DNA from: Calditrichota bacterium
GTDB taxonomy: Bacteria; Calditrichota; Calditrichia; Calditrichales; Calditrichaceae
Direction: 5' to 3'
Assembly (NCBI GenBank): GCA_024278755.1
Contig: JAJRSO010000050.1
Coordinates: 27,536-91,535, forward strand
DNA: 64,000 bases
Positions 15,921 to 25,222 of this stretch are shown piece by piece. Both the position numbers and the translations under genes were made by a program. Position 1 is the stretch's first letter, and each line of letters starts with the position of its first letter. The notes beneath the pieces were generated by a model. That model searched no databases, was not told the origin of the DNA, and saw nothing but the letters and a program-made list of their open reading frames with translations.

Positions 15921-17237
15921 ATGTCCGCCACTACTTTTGTATTTTTAGCCATTTATTTTACCGGTTTGTTTTTAACCTTTCGCCATCCGTATTTCGGAAT
16001 TGCGACCTATATTTTTGAATGGCACAACCATCCGCCCTATATGTGGTGGGGCCGGGATTTACCTGATCTGCGCTGGTCTCTGCTTGTTTCGGTTATCACT
16101 TTGTTGAGTTTAATTATAAACTATAAAAAACTTGCCTATCTATATAAGCCGAAATACAACCTTATTTGGTGGTTGGTAGCAATGACCATATGGATGTATT
16201 TTATCAGCGCCTTTTTTGCGATTGATCCTAAAACAAGTTTCCGTAAAGCAGAAATATTTTACAAATTAACGATTCAGATTTTTCTTATGATGTTCTTAAT
16301 CAGGGAAATAAAACATCATAAGGTTGTGATTTGGACGCTTATGATTGGCGTAGCCAATTTCGGACGCGTGGCCTGGCAGCGAGGTTCAAACAGATATTTG
16401 GGTGTTATCGCTCCGAATTCAACGGAGGAAAATGCGGTGTCGGCACATGTGGCGGCTGTAATTCCATTCTTTGAACTCTATTTTTTAATCGGCTCCAAAT
16501 GGGAAAAAATAGTCTCTCTGCTCTCATTGCCATTTGCGGTTAATTTAATAATTCTGGCCAATTCACGGGCCTCTTTTTTAGCGCTTGTCGTTATTGCGGC
16601 CCTTTCGCTTTTATGGATAAAAGGAAGGCTGCGCTGGCGGGTGATTTTAGGTACCATCGGCGGTATCATTTTAGTGCTTAGCCTGGCCAACGACCAGTTT
16701 TGGAATCGGCAGGCTACCATGGAAAACTACGAAGAAGAGGGATCGGCAATGAGCCGTTTTTATCTTTGGAATGGCGCTTTAAAAATGTGGGCCGACCATC
16801 CGATGGGATTAGGCGGGAACGGATTTCAAATGCTTGCCATTGAATATATTCCCGAGTTGGCCGAAAAGATGGAAGAGCATGGCGCGAAAACGGTGCATAA
16901 TACCTTTTTATTGGTGCTGGTAGAATGGGGGGTTGTGGGGTTGCTCCTCTTCCTTGGTTTCATTATACATGCGATGTTTATTTTATATAAAACCAGGCAT
17001 GATAGAAATAAATCTCCGGGTTACCGATATTATGTGGACGCAATGGCGATACAAATGGGGCTTTTGGGAATTTTAACCGCAGGTATATTTCATAACCGTT
17101 TATATTCAGAAGTTGTTTACTGGTTCGGCGCCTTTGCTGTTGCATTAAGGAATATACAGATGACCGAAATAGAAAATATACGGATGGAACTGCAAGCGGC
17201 AGAAGAAACCATTCCGGGAGAAACATCACGTGTCTGA
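15921..17237 (+). CDS. O-antigen polymerase/ligase-like membrane protein (Wzy/WaaL)
   Basis: Polytopic 438-residue membrane protein with about 11-12 helices. It opens like the O-glycosylation-ligase group found in exosortase-linked EPS loci (LTFRHPYFGIATYIFEWHNHPPYMWWG). A Wzy_C-type region (about 220-350) contains ILANSRASFLALVVIAAL and the large loop with WADHPMGLGGNGF and HNTFLLVLVEWGVVGLLLFL; the Arg and His in these segments are typical of ligase/polymerase active sites. Likely role: joining EPS repeat units, or transferring them, at the periplasmic face. Overlaps the next gene by 8 bases. Confidence 0.82.
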   Translation: MSATTFVFLAIYFTGLFLTFRHPYFGIATYIFEWHNHPPYMWWGRDLPDLRWSLLVSVITLLSLIINYKKLAYLYKPKYNLIWWLVAMTIWMYFISAFFAIDPKTSFRKAEIFYKLTIQIFLMMFLIREIKHHKVVIWTLMIGVANFGRVAWQRGSNRYLGVIAPNSTEENAVSAHVAAVIPFFELYFLIGSKWEKIVSLLSLPFAVNLIILANSRASFLALVVIAALSLLWIKGRLRWRVILGTIGGIILVLSLANDQFWNRQATMENYEEEGSAMSRFYLWNGALKMWADHPMGLGGNGFQMLAIEYIPELAEKMEEHGAKTVHNTFLLVLVEWGVVGLLLFLGFIIHAMFILYKTRHDRNKSPGYRYYVDAMAIQMGLLGILTAGIFHNRLYSEVVYWFGAFAVALRNIQMTEIENIRMELQAAEETIPGETSRV

Positions 17238-18603
17238 AAAAAAAGTATTATATCTTACCGTTAACTTTCCGCCAAACCAATCCGTTGGAACACACCGTGT
17301 GGCGAAAATTTTAAAATATATTGATGCGCAAAAATTCCGGTTTTTTGTTTTAACTTTAAAAGAAAAATACTACAATGCCGAGGCCGGGCAAAGTAGTGGA
17401 GACGAAAAAAAAATACCGGTTTCCGTACAGGTTTTCCGAACGGACCGCTGGGACTTAACCTATGTTTTTACAGCGCTAAAACAGTTTGCACGGAGAATGG
17501 TTAAACCTTCCGTCTCTATAGAAAATGGCAGTGCCGTCAATTCGCACGAGATAAAAAGAAGAAACAAACGAACGGCAAAGCCAAAAAAAATCATCCTGTT
17601 TATTTACCGTCTGCGTGATTTCATCTTTTCCATATTCGAGTTTCCCGACAAGTATATCGGCTGGCTTCCGAACGCGGCGCGTCAGGGAATAAAAATTGTA
17701 AAGGAAAATAAGATCGATTTTATTTTAACAACGGCTCCGCCGCATTCATTGTTTCTTATAGCCGTTATCATTAAAAAATTTACCGCGGTTAAACTGGTTT
17801 TGGATTTTCGTGATCCCTGGGCCCTGTCCCGTTGGGACAAAGGAAATTTTGTACGTTATTATTTAGAACACTGGTTGGAAAGCTTTGTCCTTAAACGAGC
17901 CGATTTAATGTTGTTTGTAACAGAAAACTTGCGTGACGAATATATAAAAAATTATTCCAAAATGCCGATAGAGAAGTTCATACTCTTTTCGAATGGCTAT
18001 GATCCTGATGATTTCCCCTCGGCCCCGTTAAAAGAAACATCAAAGACCGATATAATTCGTTTTGTTCATTTGGGAACGTTGTATAAAAAACGGAATCCTA
18101 TGCATCTTATTAACGCGTTAGGCGCATTAAAAGCCAGTGGGTCTTTTCAGAAAATATCTGTCCGGCTGGAATTTATCGGCAGTATTGCCACGGAATTAAA
18201 CTGGCTTCCCGATAAAATTAAACAACTTGGCCTCGGGGATATGGTCTCTTTTACGCCGCCGGTTAGTTTTAAGAAGAGCATCGAAACGATGTACGCTGCC
18301 GATGTATTAGTTATTATTCAGCCCGGAACCGATTTACAGATTCCGGCTAAAATGTTTGAGTATATGTATACGGGAAAACCGATTTTTGCAGTGGCCGAAC
18401 CGGATAGCGCTTCCGACCGGGTGATTGTTGCAGGGAATCTCGGGAAGATGGCGCCGGCAGACAATCCGCAGAAAATAGAACAGTCATTGCGCGAAATGCT
18501 GGCATATATACGTCAGGAACAAAAGCCGAAATGGGAATATATTCAATCGTATAATTACAGTAACTATATTTCGGTATTAGAAAAATGCCTGCAAGAGGTT
18601 TGA
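17230..18603 (+). CDS. Glycosyltransferase, GT-B fold (group 1)
   Basis: A 457-residue GT4-type enzyme starting at GTG 17230, inside the end of the preceding gene. N-terminal Rossmann domain: VLYLTVNFPPNQSVGTHRVAKILKYI, then TTAPPHSLFLIAVIIKKF and LVLDFRDPWALSRWD. C-terminal donor domain: FVHLGTLYKKRNPMHLI, PADVLVIIQPGTDLQIPAKMFEYMYTGKPIFAVAE-like sequence. Cytoplasmic, adding a sugar to the lipid-linked EPS precursor. An acidic-to-basic linker at about 85-130 is longer than in many relatives. Confidence 0.85.
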   Translation: MSEKKVLYLTVNFPPNQSVGTHRVAKILKYIDAQKFRFFVLTLKEKYYNAEAGQSSGDEKKIPVSVQVFRTDRWDLTYVFTALKQFARRMVKPSVSIENGSAVNSHEIKRRNKRTAKPKKIILFIYRLRDFIFSIFEFPDKYIGWLPNAARQGIKIVKENKIDFILTTAPPHSLFLIAVIIKKFTAVKLVLDFRDPWALSRWDKGNFVRYYLEHWLESFVLKRADLMLFVTENLRDEYIKNYSKMPIEKFILFSNGYDPDDFPSAPLKETSKTDIIRFVHLGTLYKKRNPMHLINALGALKASGSFQKISVRLEFIGSIATELNWLPDKIKQLGLGDMVSFTPPVSFKKSIETMYAADVLVIIQPGTDLQIPAKMFEYMYTGKPIFAVAEPDSASDRVIVAGNLGKMAPADNPQKIEQSLREMLAYIRQEQKPKWEYIQSYNYSNYISVLEKCLQEV

Positions 18604-18604
18604 T

Positions 18605-19720
18605 ATGAAAATCCGTGTGGCACATATACTCTATTATCTGGCTCCGGCGGGTAAAGAGATTGGTATTGTAAAACTGTTAAACGGGTTGGACCCGGATTTA
18701 TTCGAAGGCTCTTTAATTATACTCGAAAAGATTTATGATGATTTGGGCCTGGATAGAAATAAAACAGAAGTGACCGTGCTAAATCAGCCGCGTGGGAATG
18801 ATTTTCTTTTACCCTTTAAGCTGGCCGGAATATTAAAAAAAGGAAAGTATGATATTGTCCATACACATGCCTGGGGAACGCTGGTTGAAGGTGTGCTCGG
18901 TGCAAAATTAGCTGGAATACCGGTTATTATCCATGGTGAACACGGTACATTTCACCGAACCGGAAAACGAAAGACGGCTCAAAAGCTGTTTTTTAACTGG
19001 GCCGACCGCCTCTTGTCGGTTTCTGATGTGCTGGCAAACGATATCAGTAAAACAATTGGTATTAAACGTGACAGGTTTTTTACCATTATGAATGGTGTGG
19101 ACACGGATAAGTTTAAGCCGGACGAGGAAAAACGTAAATTTTACCGTACGCAATATGCGCTTAGTGCCGATACTATTTTAATTGGAACTGTCGGCAGACC
19201 CACAGCCGTAAAAAATCAACAGTTAATGGTTAAGGCATTGCCGTCTTTAGTTAAAAAATTTGGCGATGTTCGTTTTATGAGTATTGGAATGACGCCGAGA
19301 AATTCTTTACGTGGAGATTTGGAATCCCTGGCCAAAAAACTGGGCGTTTTCGATAGGCTGATTTTCACAGGGCCGCAGTCGGATATTCCCGGATTTCTGA
19401 ATGCGTTCGATCTTTTTGTTTTACCCTCTTTAAGCGAAGGCTGTTCCAATGTTATTCAGGAAGCAATGGCAACGGCTTTGCCAATTGTTGCCAGCAATGT
19501 TGGCGGAACGCCGGAACTTTTAACGCATAATCAAACCGGATTGTTATTTGAATCGGACAACGTCCAGAAACTGGAAGAAACCATTATCCGGCTGTTACAA
19601 GATAAGGAATTGCGTCAGGCATTAGGACAAAACGCCCGTCAAAAAACCGAAGAGGATTTCTCTCTGGAATCAATGATTACCGCCTATCAGGATTTTTATC
19701 GGAGTTTAATAAAAAAATAA
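18605..19720 (+). CDS. Glycosyltransferase family 4
   Basis: A 371-residue retaining GT-B enzyme. Landmarks: VAHILYYLAPAGKEIGIVKLLNGL, DIVHTHAWGTLVEGVLGAKLAGIPVIIHGEHG, the second-domain start IGTVGRPTAVKNQQLMVKAL, and the donor-binding FVLPSLSEGCSNVIQEAMATALPIVASNVGGTPELL (Glu-x7-Glu region). It resembles the sugar transferases associated with exosortase/EPS loci. ATG lies 1 base after the upstream stop; the next gene starts 3 bases downstream. Confidence 0.9.
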   Translation: MKIRVAHILYYLAPAGKEIGIVKLLNGLDPDLFEGSLIILEKIYDDLGLDRNKTEVTVLNQPRGNDFLLPFKLAGILKKGKYDIVHTHAWGTLVEGVLGAKLAGIPVIIHGEHGTFHRTGKRKTAQKLFFNWADRLLSVSDVLANDISKTIGIKRDRFFTIMNGVDTDKFKPDEEKRKFYRTQYALSADTILIGTVGRPTAVKNQQLMVKALPSLVKKFGDVRFMSIGMTPRNSLRGDLESLAKKLGVFDRLIFTGPQSDIPGFLNAFDLFVLPSLSEGCSNVIQEAMATALPIVASNVGGTPELLTHNQTGLLFESDNVQKLEETIIRLLQDKELRQALGQNARQKTEEDFSLESMITAYQDFYRSLIKK

Positions 19721-19723
19721 CGT

Positions 19724-20745
19724 ATGAGTCTGCTAAAAAAAATAGTTTATCAATCCATTAATCTAAGCGGAATAAACGCATGGTCGCGAAAAAGGCATGC
19801 TAACAGTATCCTCTTTTTAACGTACCATCTGGTTTTGCCTTATTCCGAAAAATTTAAACGTTTTGATTATCGTAATGTGGTTTCTACGGATCGTTTTGAT
19901 GAACAGATTCGATTTTTGAAAAAGAACTACCAGATTATTTCCCTTTCGGAAGCCCATCGCTTAATGCGGGGGAGTGGCAAAACGGTTCGTATGTTGTAAT
20001 TACGTTTGATGATGGGTTCAGAAACAATTTTACCGATGCCTATCCGGTATTAAAAAATAATAATGCTCCGGCGACGTTTTATGTGTGTACAAATTTTATT
20101 GGCCAAAATAAAATGCTTTGGACAGAAATTGTAACGGCTTTGCTGACATTTACTAACAGAAAACAGATACAATTAAACCTAAAAGAATCCGTAGACTTTT
20201 CACTGGATTCTCCGCATGATGTGGAAAAAACGTCTTTAATAATTCGCCGGTACTTAAAAAAAAGCCCTGTCGCCGAAAAGAACCGCATACTTAACGAATT
20301 ACAACAGCAATGCAATGACATAACAAATCCGGTTGAACTGGATGCGGAACGGTACCGTTTTATGAATTGGGCCGAAGTTCGGGAAATGGCAAATAACAAT
20401 ATGGAAATTGGTTCGCATACGGAAAATCATATATTGCTAAACATGGTTGATGCCCGAACCGCTTTTAATGAATTGAAGAATTCCAAAGAAACGTTGGAGA
20501 AAGAACTGAAAAAGACCTGTTTTCATTTTAGTTATCCCAACGGAAGTTCGGAAAACTTTTCTCATGAAAATATTGTGCAACTCCGGCAATTAGGGTATCG
20601 TTCTGCCGCAACGCAAATAAAAGGGTTCAATAATAAAGACACGGATGTATTTCAGATAAAACGAATTAATATCAGCAGAGATATGGATTTGGCCGTTTTT
20701 AAGGCATATACTTCCGGGAACTATAAAATATTTGCCCGGGGATAA
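19724..20745 (+). CDS. Polysaccharide deacetylase, frameshifted
   Basis: NodB-type polysaccharide deacetylase split over two frames. The first (from ATG 19724) encodes LFLTYHLVLPYSEKFKRFDYRNVVSTDRFDEQIRFLKKNYQIISLSEAHRLMRG and soon stops. The second continues EWQNGSYVVITFDDGFRNNFTDAYPVLKNNNAPATFYV (TFDDG is the metal/catalytic motif) through GSHTENHILLNM and HFSYPNGSSENFS. Restoring one G in the GGGGG run at 19968-19972 joins them smoothly as HRLMRGEWQNG, about 340 aa. Likely removes N-acetyl groups from the EPS. A homopolymer sequencing error is a simple explanation, but a real phase-variable tract cannot be excluded. Confidence 0.82.
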
Positions 20746-20749
20746 GGGA

Positions 20750-21781
20750 ATGATGAACCGAAAAAAAACAACCAAGTTTGATGCGGTGCCATTAGCAGAT
20801 ATCTTGCAGAAATATTCCGAGAGTTCAGGAATTAGTTTAACCCGTTTTGTAATTAAAAAATATATAGATCGTCCCATATCGTTGGTGTTCAGAATAAAAC
20901 TGGAATTAGAGAATGGCGACCTGCAAAATATTTATTTGAAATATTATAAACCTGTTCAGGAAGCCGCCCGGATTACCAGCGTTGTAAAACGAGATTTCGA
21001 AACGACCCGGTTTTGGTATAACCGGTTTAAAAAAAGTAAAACATATAAAGTAGTAGAGCCGCTCTATGCCGATCCCGAAAAATCGGTTTTGATTACCCGT
21101 GAAAGCAGCGGATACAGCCTGTGGGAATACATCAATAAAAACGGCCAGTTTTTTCCTTCTGCGGATCTGAAACGGCAGATGTTCGAAATGACCCGGCGTT
21201 CGGGCCAGTGGCTGCGTTTTTTTCAGGAAATCCCTTTTCAGGGGAAAAAAAGCCTGATTGAGCTGGAAGAAATTATCGATTATATCTCCCTGCGGCTAAA
21301 CCGATTGCAGGATAATTCCAAAATAAAATTTGACGAGCAGCTAAAAAAAGATGTTCTATACTATATTCGTAAAAACTGGAATGACGTTTCTCTGGAGGAA
21401 AGAGGAAAATCCTATGTTCATGCGGATCTTTCTTTATCAAATATATTAATTGATTCTGATACGGTTACCGTCCTAGATTTCAATAAAATAGAGATAGGTT
21501 CACCGTTTAAAGACCTGACTCGTTTTTGCCATCAGTTACAACTACTAAAAAACAAACCGACCTTTAATAAACGCTTTGTCGAAAATTTACAGATCCATTT
21601 TCTGGAAGGATACGAACAACCGGAAATTATCCGACATCCTCTGTTTAAAATTTACCTTATGATCCATACCATTAACCATCTCGGGAAAACCGCAAGATAC
21701 TGGGAGCATTCCTTTGTTGAAAATATTTACAACCGCTGGATTGTACGAAACACACTTAACCGAATCCGGAAAATAGTTTGA
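20750..21781 (+). CDS. APH-fold small-molecule/sugar kinase-like protein
   Basis: A protein of about 343 aa with the aminoglycoside-phosphotransferase/choline-kinase catalytic loop: YVHADLSLSNILIDSDTVTVLDFNKIE, which contains HxDxxxxN (catalytic Asp) and a DFN metal-binding motif in place of DFG. The N-lobe has NIYLKYYKP (candidate Lys) and VLITRESSGYSLWEYI. Residue identity beyond the fold is not recognised; relatives in EPS or LPS loci phosphorylate sugars or lipids. ATGs at 20750 and 20753 are both possible; AAGGGA at 20744-20749 is very close to either. A TTG at 20732 is also in frame. Confidence 0.7.
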   Translation: MMNRKKTTKFDAVPLADILQKYSESSGISLTRFVIKKYIDRPISLVFRIKLELENGDLQNIYLKYYKPVQEAARITSVVKRDFETTRFWYNRFKKSKTYKVVEPLYADPEKSVLITRESSGYSLWEYINKNGQFFPSADLKRQMFEMTRRSGQWLRFFQEIPFQGKKSLIELEEIIDYISLRLNRLQDNSKIKFDEQLKKDVLYYIRKNWNDVSLEERGKSYVHADLSLSNILIDSDTVTVLDFNKIEIGSPFKDLTRFCHQLQLLKNKPTFNKRFVENLQIHFLEGYEQPEIIRHPLFKIYLMIHTINHLGKTARYWEHSFVENIYNRWIVRNTLNRIRKIV

Positions 21782-21782
21782 T

Positions 21783-24029
21783 ATGGGTATACGGAATAAA
21801 ATAAACAAAATAAAAAGAATGTCCCTTGCCGAACTCTTATTCCGGCTTACAGAGCAGTTGCGCATACGGAAAGAACGCCTGTTTTTTCCGCGCGAACAGC
21901 AACGTGTTTTTTCTGATACTTTTAATTTTTTTACTCCCGCGCAGCCGGAGTTATTCTCTCTGTATCAACAGAAGAAACTAATTGATTTGCTCGATCATCC
22001 GCAGATGATGCGATCTGTCTCCGAAAAACTAAACGAAAAACGGCGCCAACGGTTTTTATCCGAATATCCCGGGGAGTATCAAAAAAGCCTGTTAAGGGCA
22101 GATGCTTTTCTGGAGCATAAATTTGCTTTTTTGGGTGTCAAATTCCGGTTGCCCGACCCTATTCCCTGGCAGTGCGATCCAGTCTCTTTAAATCCCTATC
22201 CAACAGGTTTTTATCGTGAGATTAATATTTTTACCAATGAAAATGCCGGCGACGTGAAACATGTCTGGGAAGTGAACCGTCTGCAGTTTGTTATCGAAAT
22301 CGCCAAAGCCTATTATTTATCAGGTAATGAAAAATACGGAGACAAAGTAAAACAACTTATCCTCGACTGGGATAGGAATAATCCTTACAAAACCGGAATT
22401 GCCTGGAGCAGCGCATTGGAAGTCGGCGTCCGTGTTTTAGCTCTTATCTGGATCTTAAATTTTTATAAGGCCGGTCCTAAGCCCGATGCAAATGTGTTAA
22501 AAACATTGGTGCGGCTTATCTATTTAAGCGGCGTCTATTTACATGAAAATTTATCCATCTATTTTAGCCCCTACAACCATTTAATCGGTGAAGCGGCCGG
22601 ACTGTTTGCCGTTGGCTATTTGTTCCCCGGATTTAAAAATGCCAAAAAATACGAACAGGAAAGCTGGCGCATTTTATCTGATCAGATAAATAAACAATTT
22701 CATCCGGACGGCGGATTGGTGGAACAGGCTACTTTTTACCACCATTTCACATTGGGCTTCTTCTTTCAGGCGCTGGCCTTTAAGCGCCTAAACGGCGAAT
22801 CGGTTCCGGGAAACTATTTTGACCAACTGGAAAAGGCCACTGAATTTGCTCTGTATATGACTAAGCCCGAAGGGCACCTGCCCTATCTTGGGGATATCGA
22901 CGACGCCCGATCCATCTATTTCAGTGATCCGACCCATTGGGATTTCAGTTCGTTTCAGGCCATCGGGGCCGCTCTTTTTAAACGGGCCGACATGAAACAG
23001 GCGGCAGGTCATTTTAAAGAAGACGCTTTTTGGATTTTACCGGACAGCGACCGTTTCCGTTTTGATGCGTTAAGTACAGCCCAAAAAAAAGAAGGACTAA
23101 TGCAGTTCCCGGATGCGGGGTACACCATTTTTAAGAAAAACAGCCTGTTCGGTATGATGGATCACGGCCCGCTGGCCCACGGCGTTTTTCATGACGAAAC
23201 GCCTTCGGCGGCGCACGGACATGCCGATTTGCTGGCCATCGAGCTTTCCGCTTTTAATGAATCCTTTTTAATCGATCCCGGCTTTTCTAATTACCGTGGC
23301 GATTTTAACTGGCATTCCTATTTTCGCAGCACCGCCGCGCACAATACCATCGAAATTGACGGCCAGTCCCAGGCCAAGCAGGGGGGGATCCTGCAGTGGT
23401 CGCATGCGCCAAAATTTAAAATGCTGAACCTGCTAAACGAAGACTGGATACAGGGTGTTTGCGCCGAGCATTACGGTTACCGTCGCCTGCCGGGAAAACC
23501 AACGCACCGCCGCTGTTTTCTGTTTGTGGATAAGGCCTTCTTTATTTCTGTCGACTGGATTTTCGGTAAAGGAAGTGAAACACATTCTATCTATTACAAT
23601 CAACATTTCGATTCGGGAATCCTTGTAAAAAAACAAAAGGACGAAAATACGCTTCTGGCAAAAGGGCAAACAGGTAGCCTTGCCTTGCATTATTTTAGTG
23701 ATGCGGATGAACCGTTTCATATTGAAATAAACAGAGGCGGAGACGGTCCGGAACAGGGTTGGATTTCACCCACTTACCTGGCGCGTACACCGGCTTTTGC
23801 GGCGCGCATGGGCGGAGAGTTTTCGTTGCCGTTTACACTGCTCACACTCTATCTGCCGTTTAAAAATAAAAGCGAATGGAAGGTTGCAGGCCAATTGTCC
23901 GGCATCGAAATCACCGGGACAGATACAAAATATTCCATTCGTTCTGAATCCTCTGCACACGAATCACTCCGGATTGCAAAAACCCAAAACGGGGTAGAAC
24001 AAAGGGTGACAATGAATCCCTCCGGATAG
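21783..24029 (+). CDS. Heparinase II/III-family protein
   Basis: A 748-residue protein with the two-part heparinase II/III layout. The alpha/alpha toroid is at about 90-370 (QCDPVSLNPYPTGFYREINIF, WEVNRLQFVIEIAKAYYLSGNEKY, SPYNHLIGEAAGLFAVGYLFPGF with the conserved Asn-His). The C-terminal beta-sandwich starts at about 430 (HGHADLLAIELSAFNESFLIDPGF, STAAHNTIEIDGQSQ, with the characteristic HGHAD and AHNT). No signal peptide is visible, unlike the secreted relative at 26470. In EPS loci such proteins are predicted polysaccharide lyases that trim or turn over the polymer. Substrate unknown. Confidence 0.87.
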   Translation: MGIRNKINKIKRMSLAELLFRLTEQLRIRKERLFFPREQQRVFSDTFNFFTPAQPELFSLYQQKKLIDLLDHPQMMRSVSEKLNEKRRQRFLSEYPGEYQKSLLRADAFLEHKFAFLGVKFRLPDPIPWQCDPVSLNPYPTGFYREINIFTNENAGDVKHVWEVNRLQFVIEIAKAYYLSGNEKYGDKVKQLILDWDRNNPYKTGIAWSSALEVGVRVLALIWILNFYKAGPKPDANVLKTLVRLIYLSGVYLHENLSIYFSPYNHLIGEAAGLFAVGYLFPGFKNAKKYEQESWRILSDQINKQFHPDGGLVEQATFYHHFTLGFFFQALAFKRLNGESVPGNYFDQLEKATEFALYMTKPEGHLPYLGDIDDARSIYFSDPTHWDFSSFQAIGAALFKRADMKQAAGHFKEDAFWILPDSDRFRFDALSTAQKKEGLMQFPDAGYTIFKKNSLFGMMDHGPLAHGVFHDETPSAAHGHADLLAIELSAFNESFLIDPGFSNYRGDFNWHSYFRSTAAHNTIEIDGQSQAKQGGILQWSHAPKFKMLNLLNEDWIQGVCAEHYGYRRLPGKPTHRRCFLFVDKAFFISVDWIFGKGSETHSIYYNQHFDSGILVKKQKDENTLLAKGQTGSLALHYFSDADEPFHIEINRGGDGPEQGWISPTYLARTPAFAARMGGEFSLPFTLLTLYLPFKNKSEWKVAGQLSGIEITGTDTKYSIRSESSAHESLRIAKTQNGVEQRVTMNPSG

Positions 24030-24154
24030 TCTTTGCCGGAAAGCGATAGATAACGAAGAATCTCCGCTCACTAAACAGGAGGAGTTTTTTAGGCGAATTC
24101 CTCGCTTTACATAGAAATATAAATAAATATCTCAAACTAAAAGGAAGCGAACTC

Positions 24155-25222
24155 TTGGCAAGCAAACAAATTAAAGTTCTGGAAATTTCATCGTATCCGC
24201 CGCCGCGTGCCGGCTGGGGGATGCGTATCTATTTTTTAAAACAGGTGATGGAAAAGAACGGCGACGTCTGCTCCGTACTGAATGTGGGAAAAGGACGTTT
24301 TCTGACAGACCGGGATTTTATTCCGGTTTTCGGAGCGCTGGATTACTCCATTAAAGTGTTAAAACACCGTTTAAAAGGTTTTCTGATTCATATGCATCTG
24401 AATGGCGATTCGCCTAAAGGATTTATGCTCACCAGTATCGCTCTGCTTATTTCGGTGCTCACCTTTCGCCGTCCGGTCATTACATTTCATGCAGGGCCGG
24501 TGCAAAAGTATTTCCCGCAGTCTCAGGCGCCGCAACTAACGCTGCTCTATAAATATATTTTCTGGTTGCCGCGTACAATTATCTGTAACAACGAAGCGGT
24601 AAAACAGAACATCGTCGGTTACGGCGTAAATCCCCATAAAATTGAAACCATCCAGGCCTTTAGTAGACAATATTTAAACTTTGAAAAAGTCGAACTCCCT
24701 GAAAAAACCGAAACATTTTTTACCGGCCATGCACCGGTTATTTGCAGTTATGTGTTTTTCCGGCCCGAGTTTTTCATCGAAGAAATGATACAAGCGGTGG
24801 CTGAAGTTGTGAAAAAACAACCTGCGTTCGGTTTGATCATCATGGGTTCGGAAATGGGTTCCGAAGATATTCGGAAACTCATTGCCGATTTGGGCCTGCA
24901 AAACAATGTTCTGCTGGCCGGCGATCAGGATCACGATGCGTTTCTTACAATAATGAGCCGCTCAAAGTTTTATCTGCGTACGCCCTTTAAAGATGGCATT
25001 GCCTCGTCTGTATTGGAAGCGCTGGCTCTCGGCGTCCCGGTGGTGGCCTGCGAAAACGGCAGCCGTCCCGAAAGCACCATTACCTATGAAAACCGCAATG
25101 TACAGGATATGGCCGAAAAAATTCTGAATACGCTGGAAAATTATGATCAGGCCGTTGCCGCAGTTGTTAAGCCGGAAATTAAAGACACCATTGTGGACGA
25201 ACTAAAGGTTTTAGGTAAATGA
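24155..25222 (+). CDS. Glycosyltransferase, GT-B fold
   Basis: A 355-residue GT4-like enzyme starting at TTG 24155, with AAGGAAG 7 bases upstream. N-terminal: KVLEISSYPPPRAGWGMRIYFLKQVMEKNG; middle: VITFHAGPVQKYFPQSQ and TIICNNEAVKQNIVGYGVNP; donor domain: PVICSYVFFRPEFFIEEMIQAV and SKFYLRTPFKDGIASSVLEALALGVPVVACENG. The Glu of SSVLEALALG is the donor-binding position. Overlaps the next gene by 4 bases (ATGA), so the two are translationally coupled. Confidence 0.85.
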   Translation: MASKQIKVLEISSYPPPRAGWGMRIYFLKQVMEKNGDVCSVLNVGKGRFLTDRDFIPVFGALDYSIKVLKHRLKGFLIHMHLNGDSPKGFMLTSIALLISVLTFRRPVITFHAGPVQKYFPQSQAPQLTLLYKYIFWLPRTIICNNEAVKQNIVGYGVNPHKIETIQAFSRQYLNFEKVELPEKTETFFTGHAPVICSYVFFRPEFFIEEMIQAVAEVVKKQPAFGLIIMGSEMGSEDIRKLIADLGLQNNVLLAGDQDHDAFLTIMSRSKFYLRTPFKDGIASSVLEALALGVPVVACENGSRPESTITYENRNVQDMAEKILNTLENYDQAVAAVVKPEIKDTIVDELKVLGK

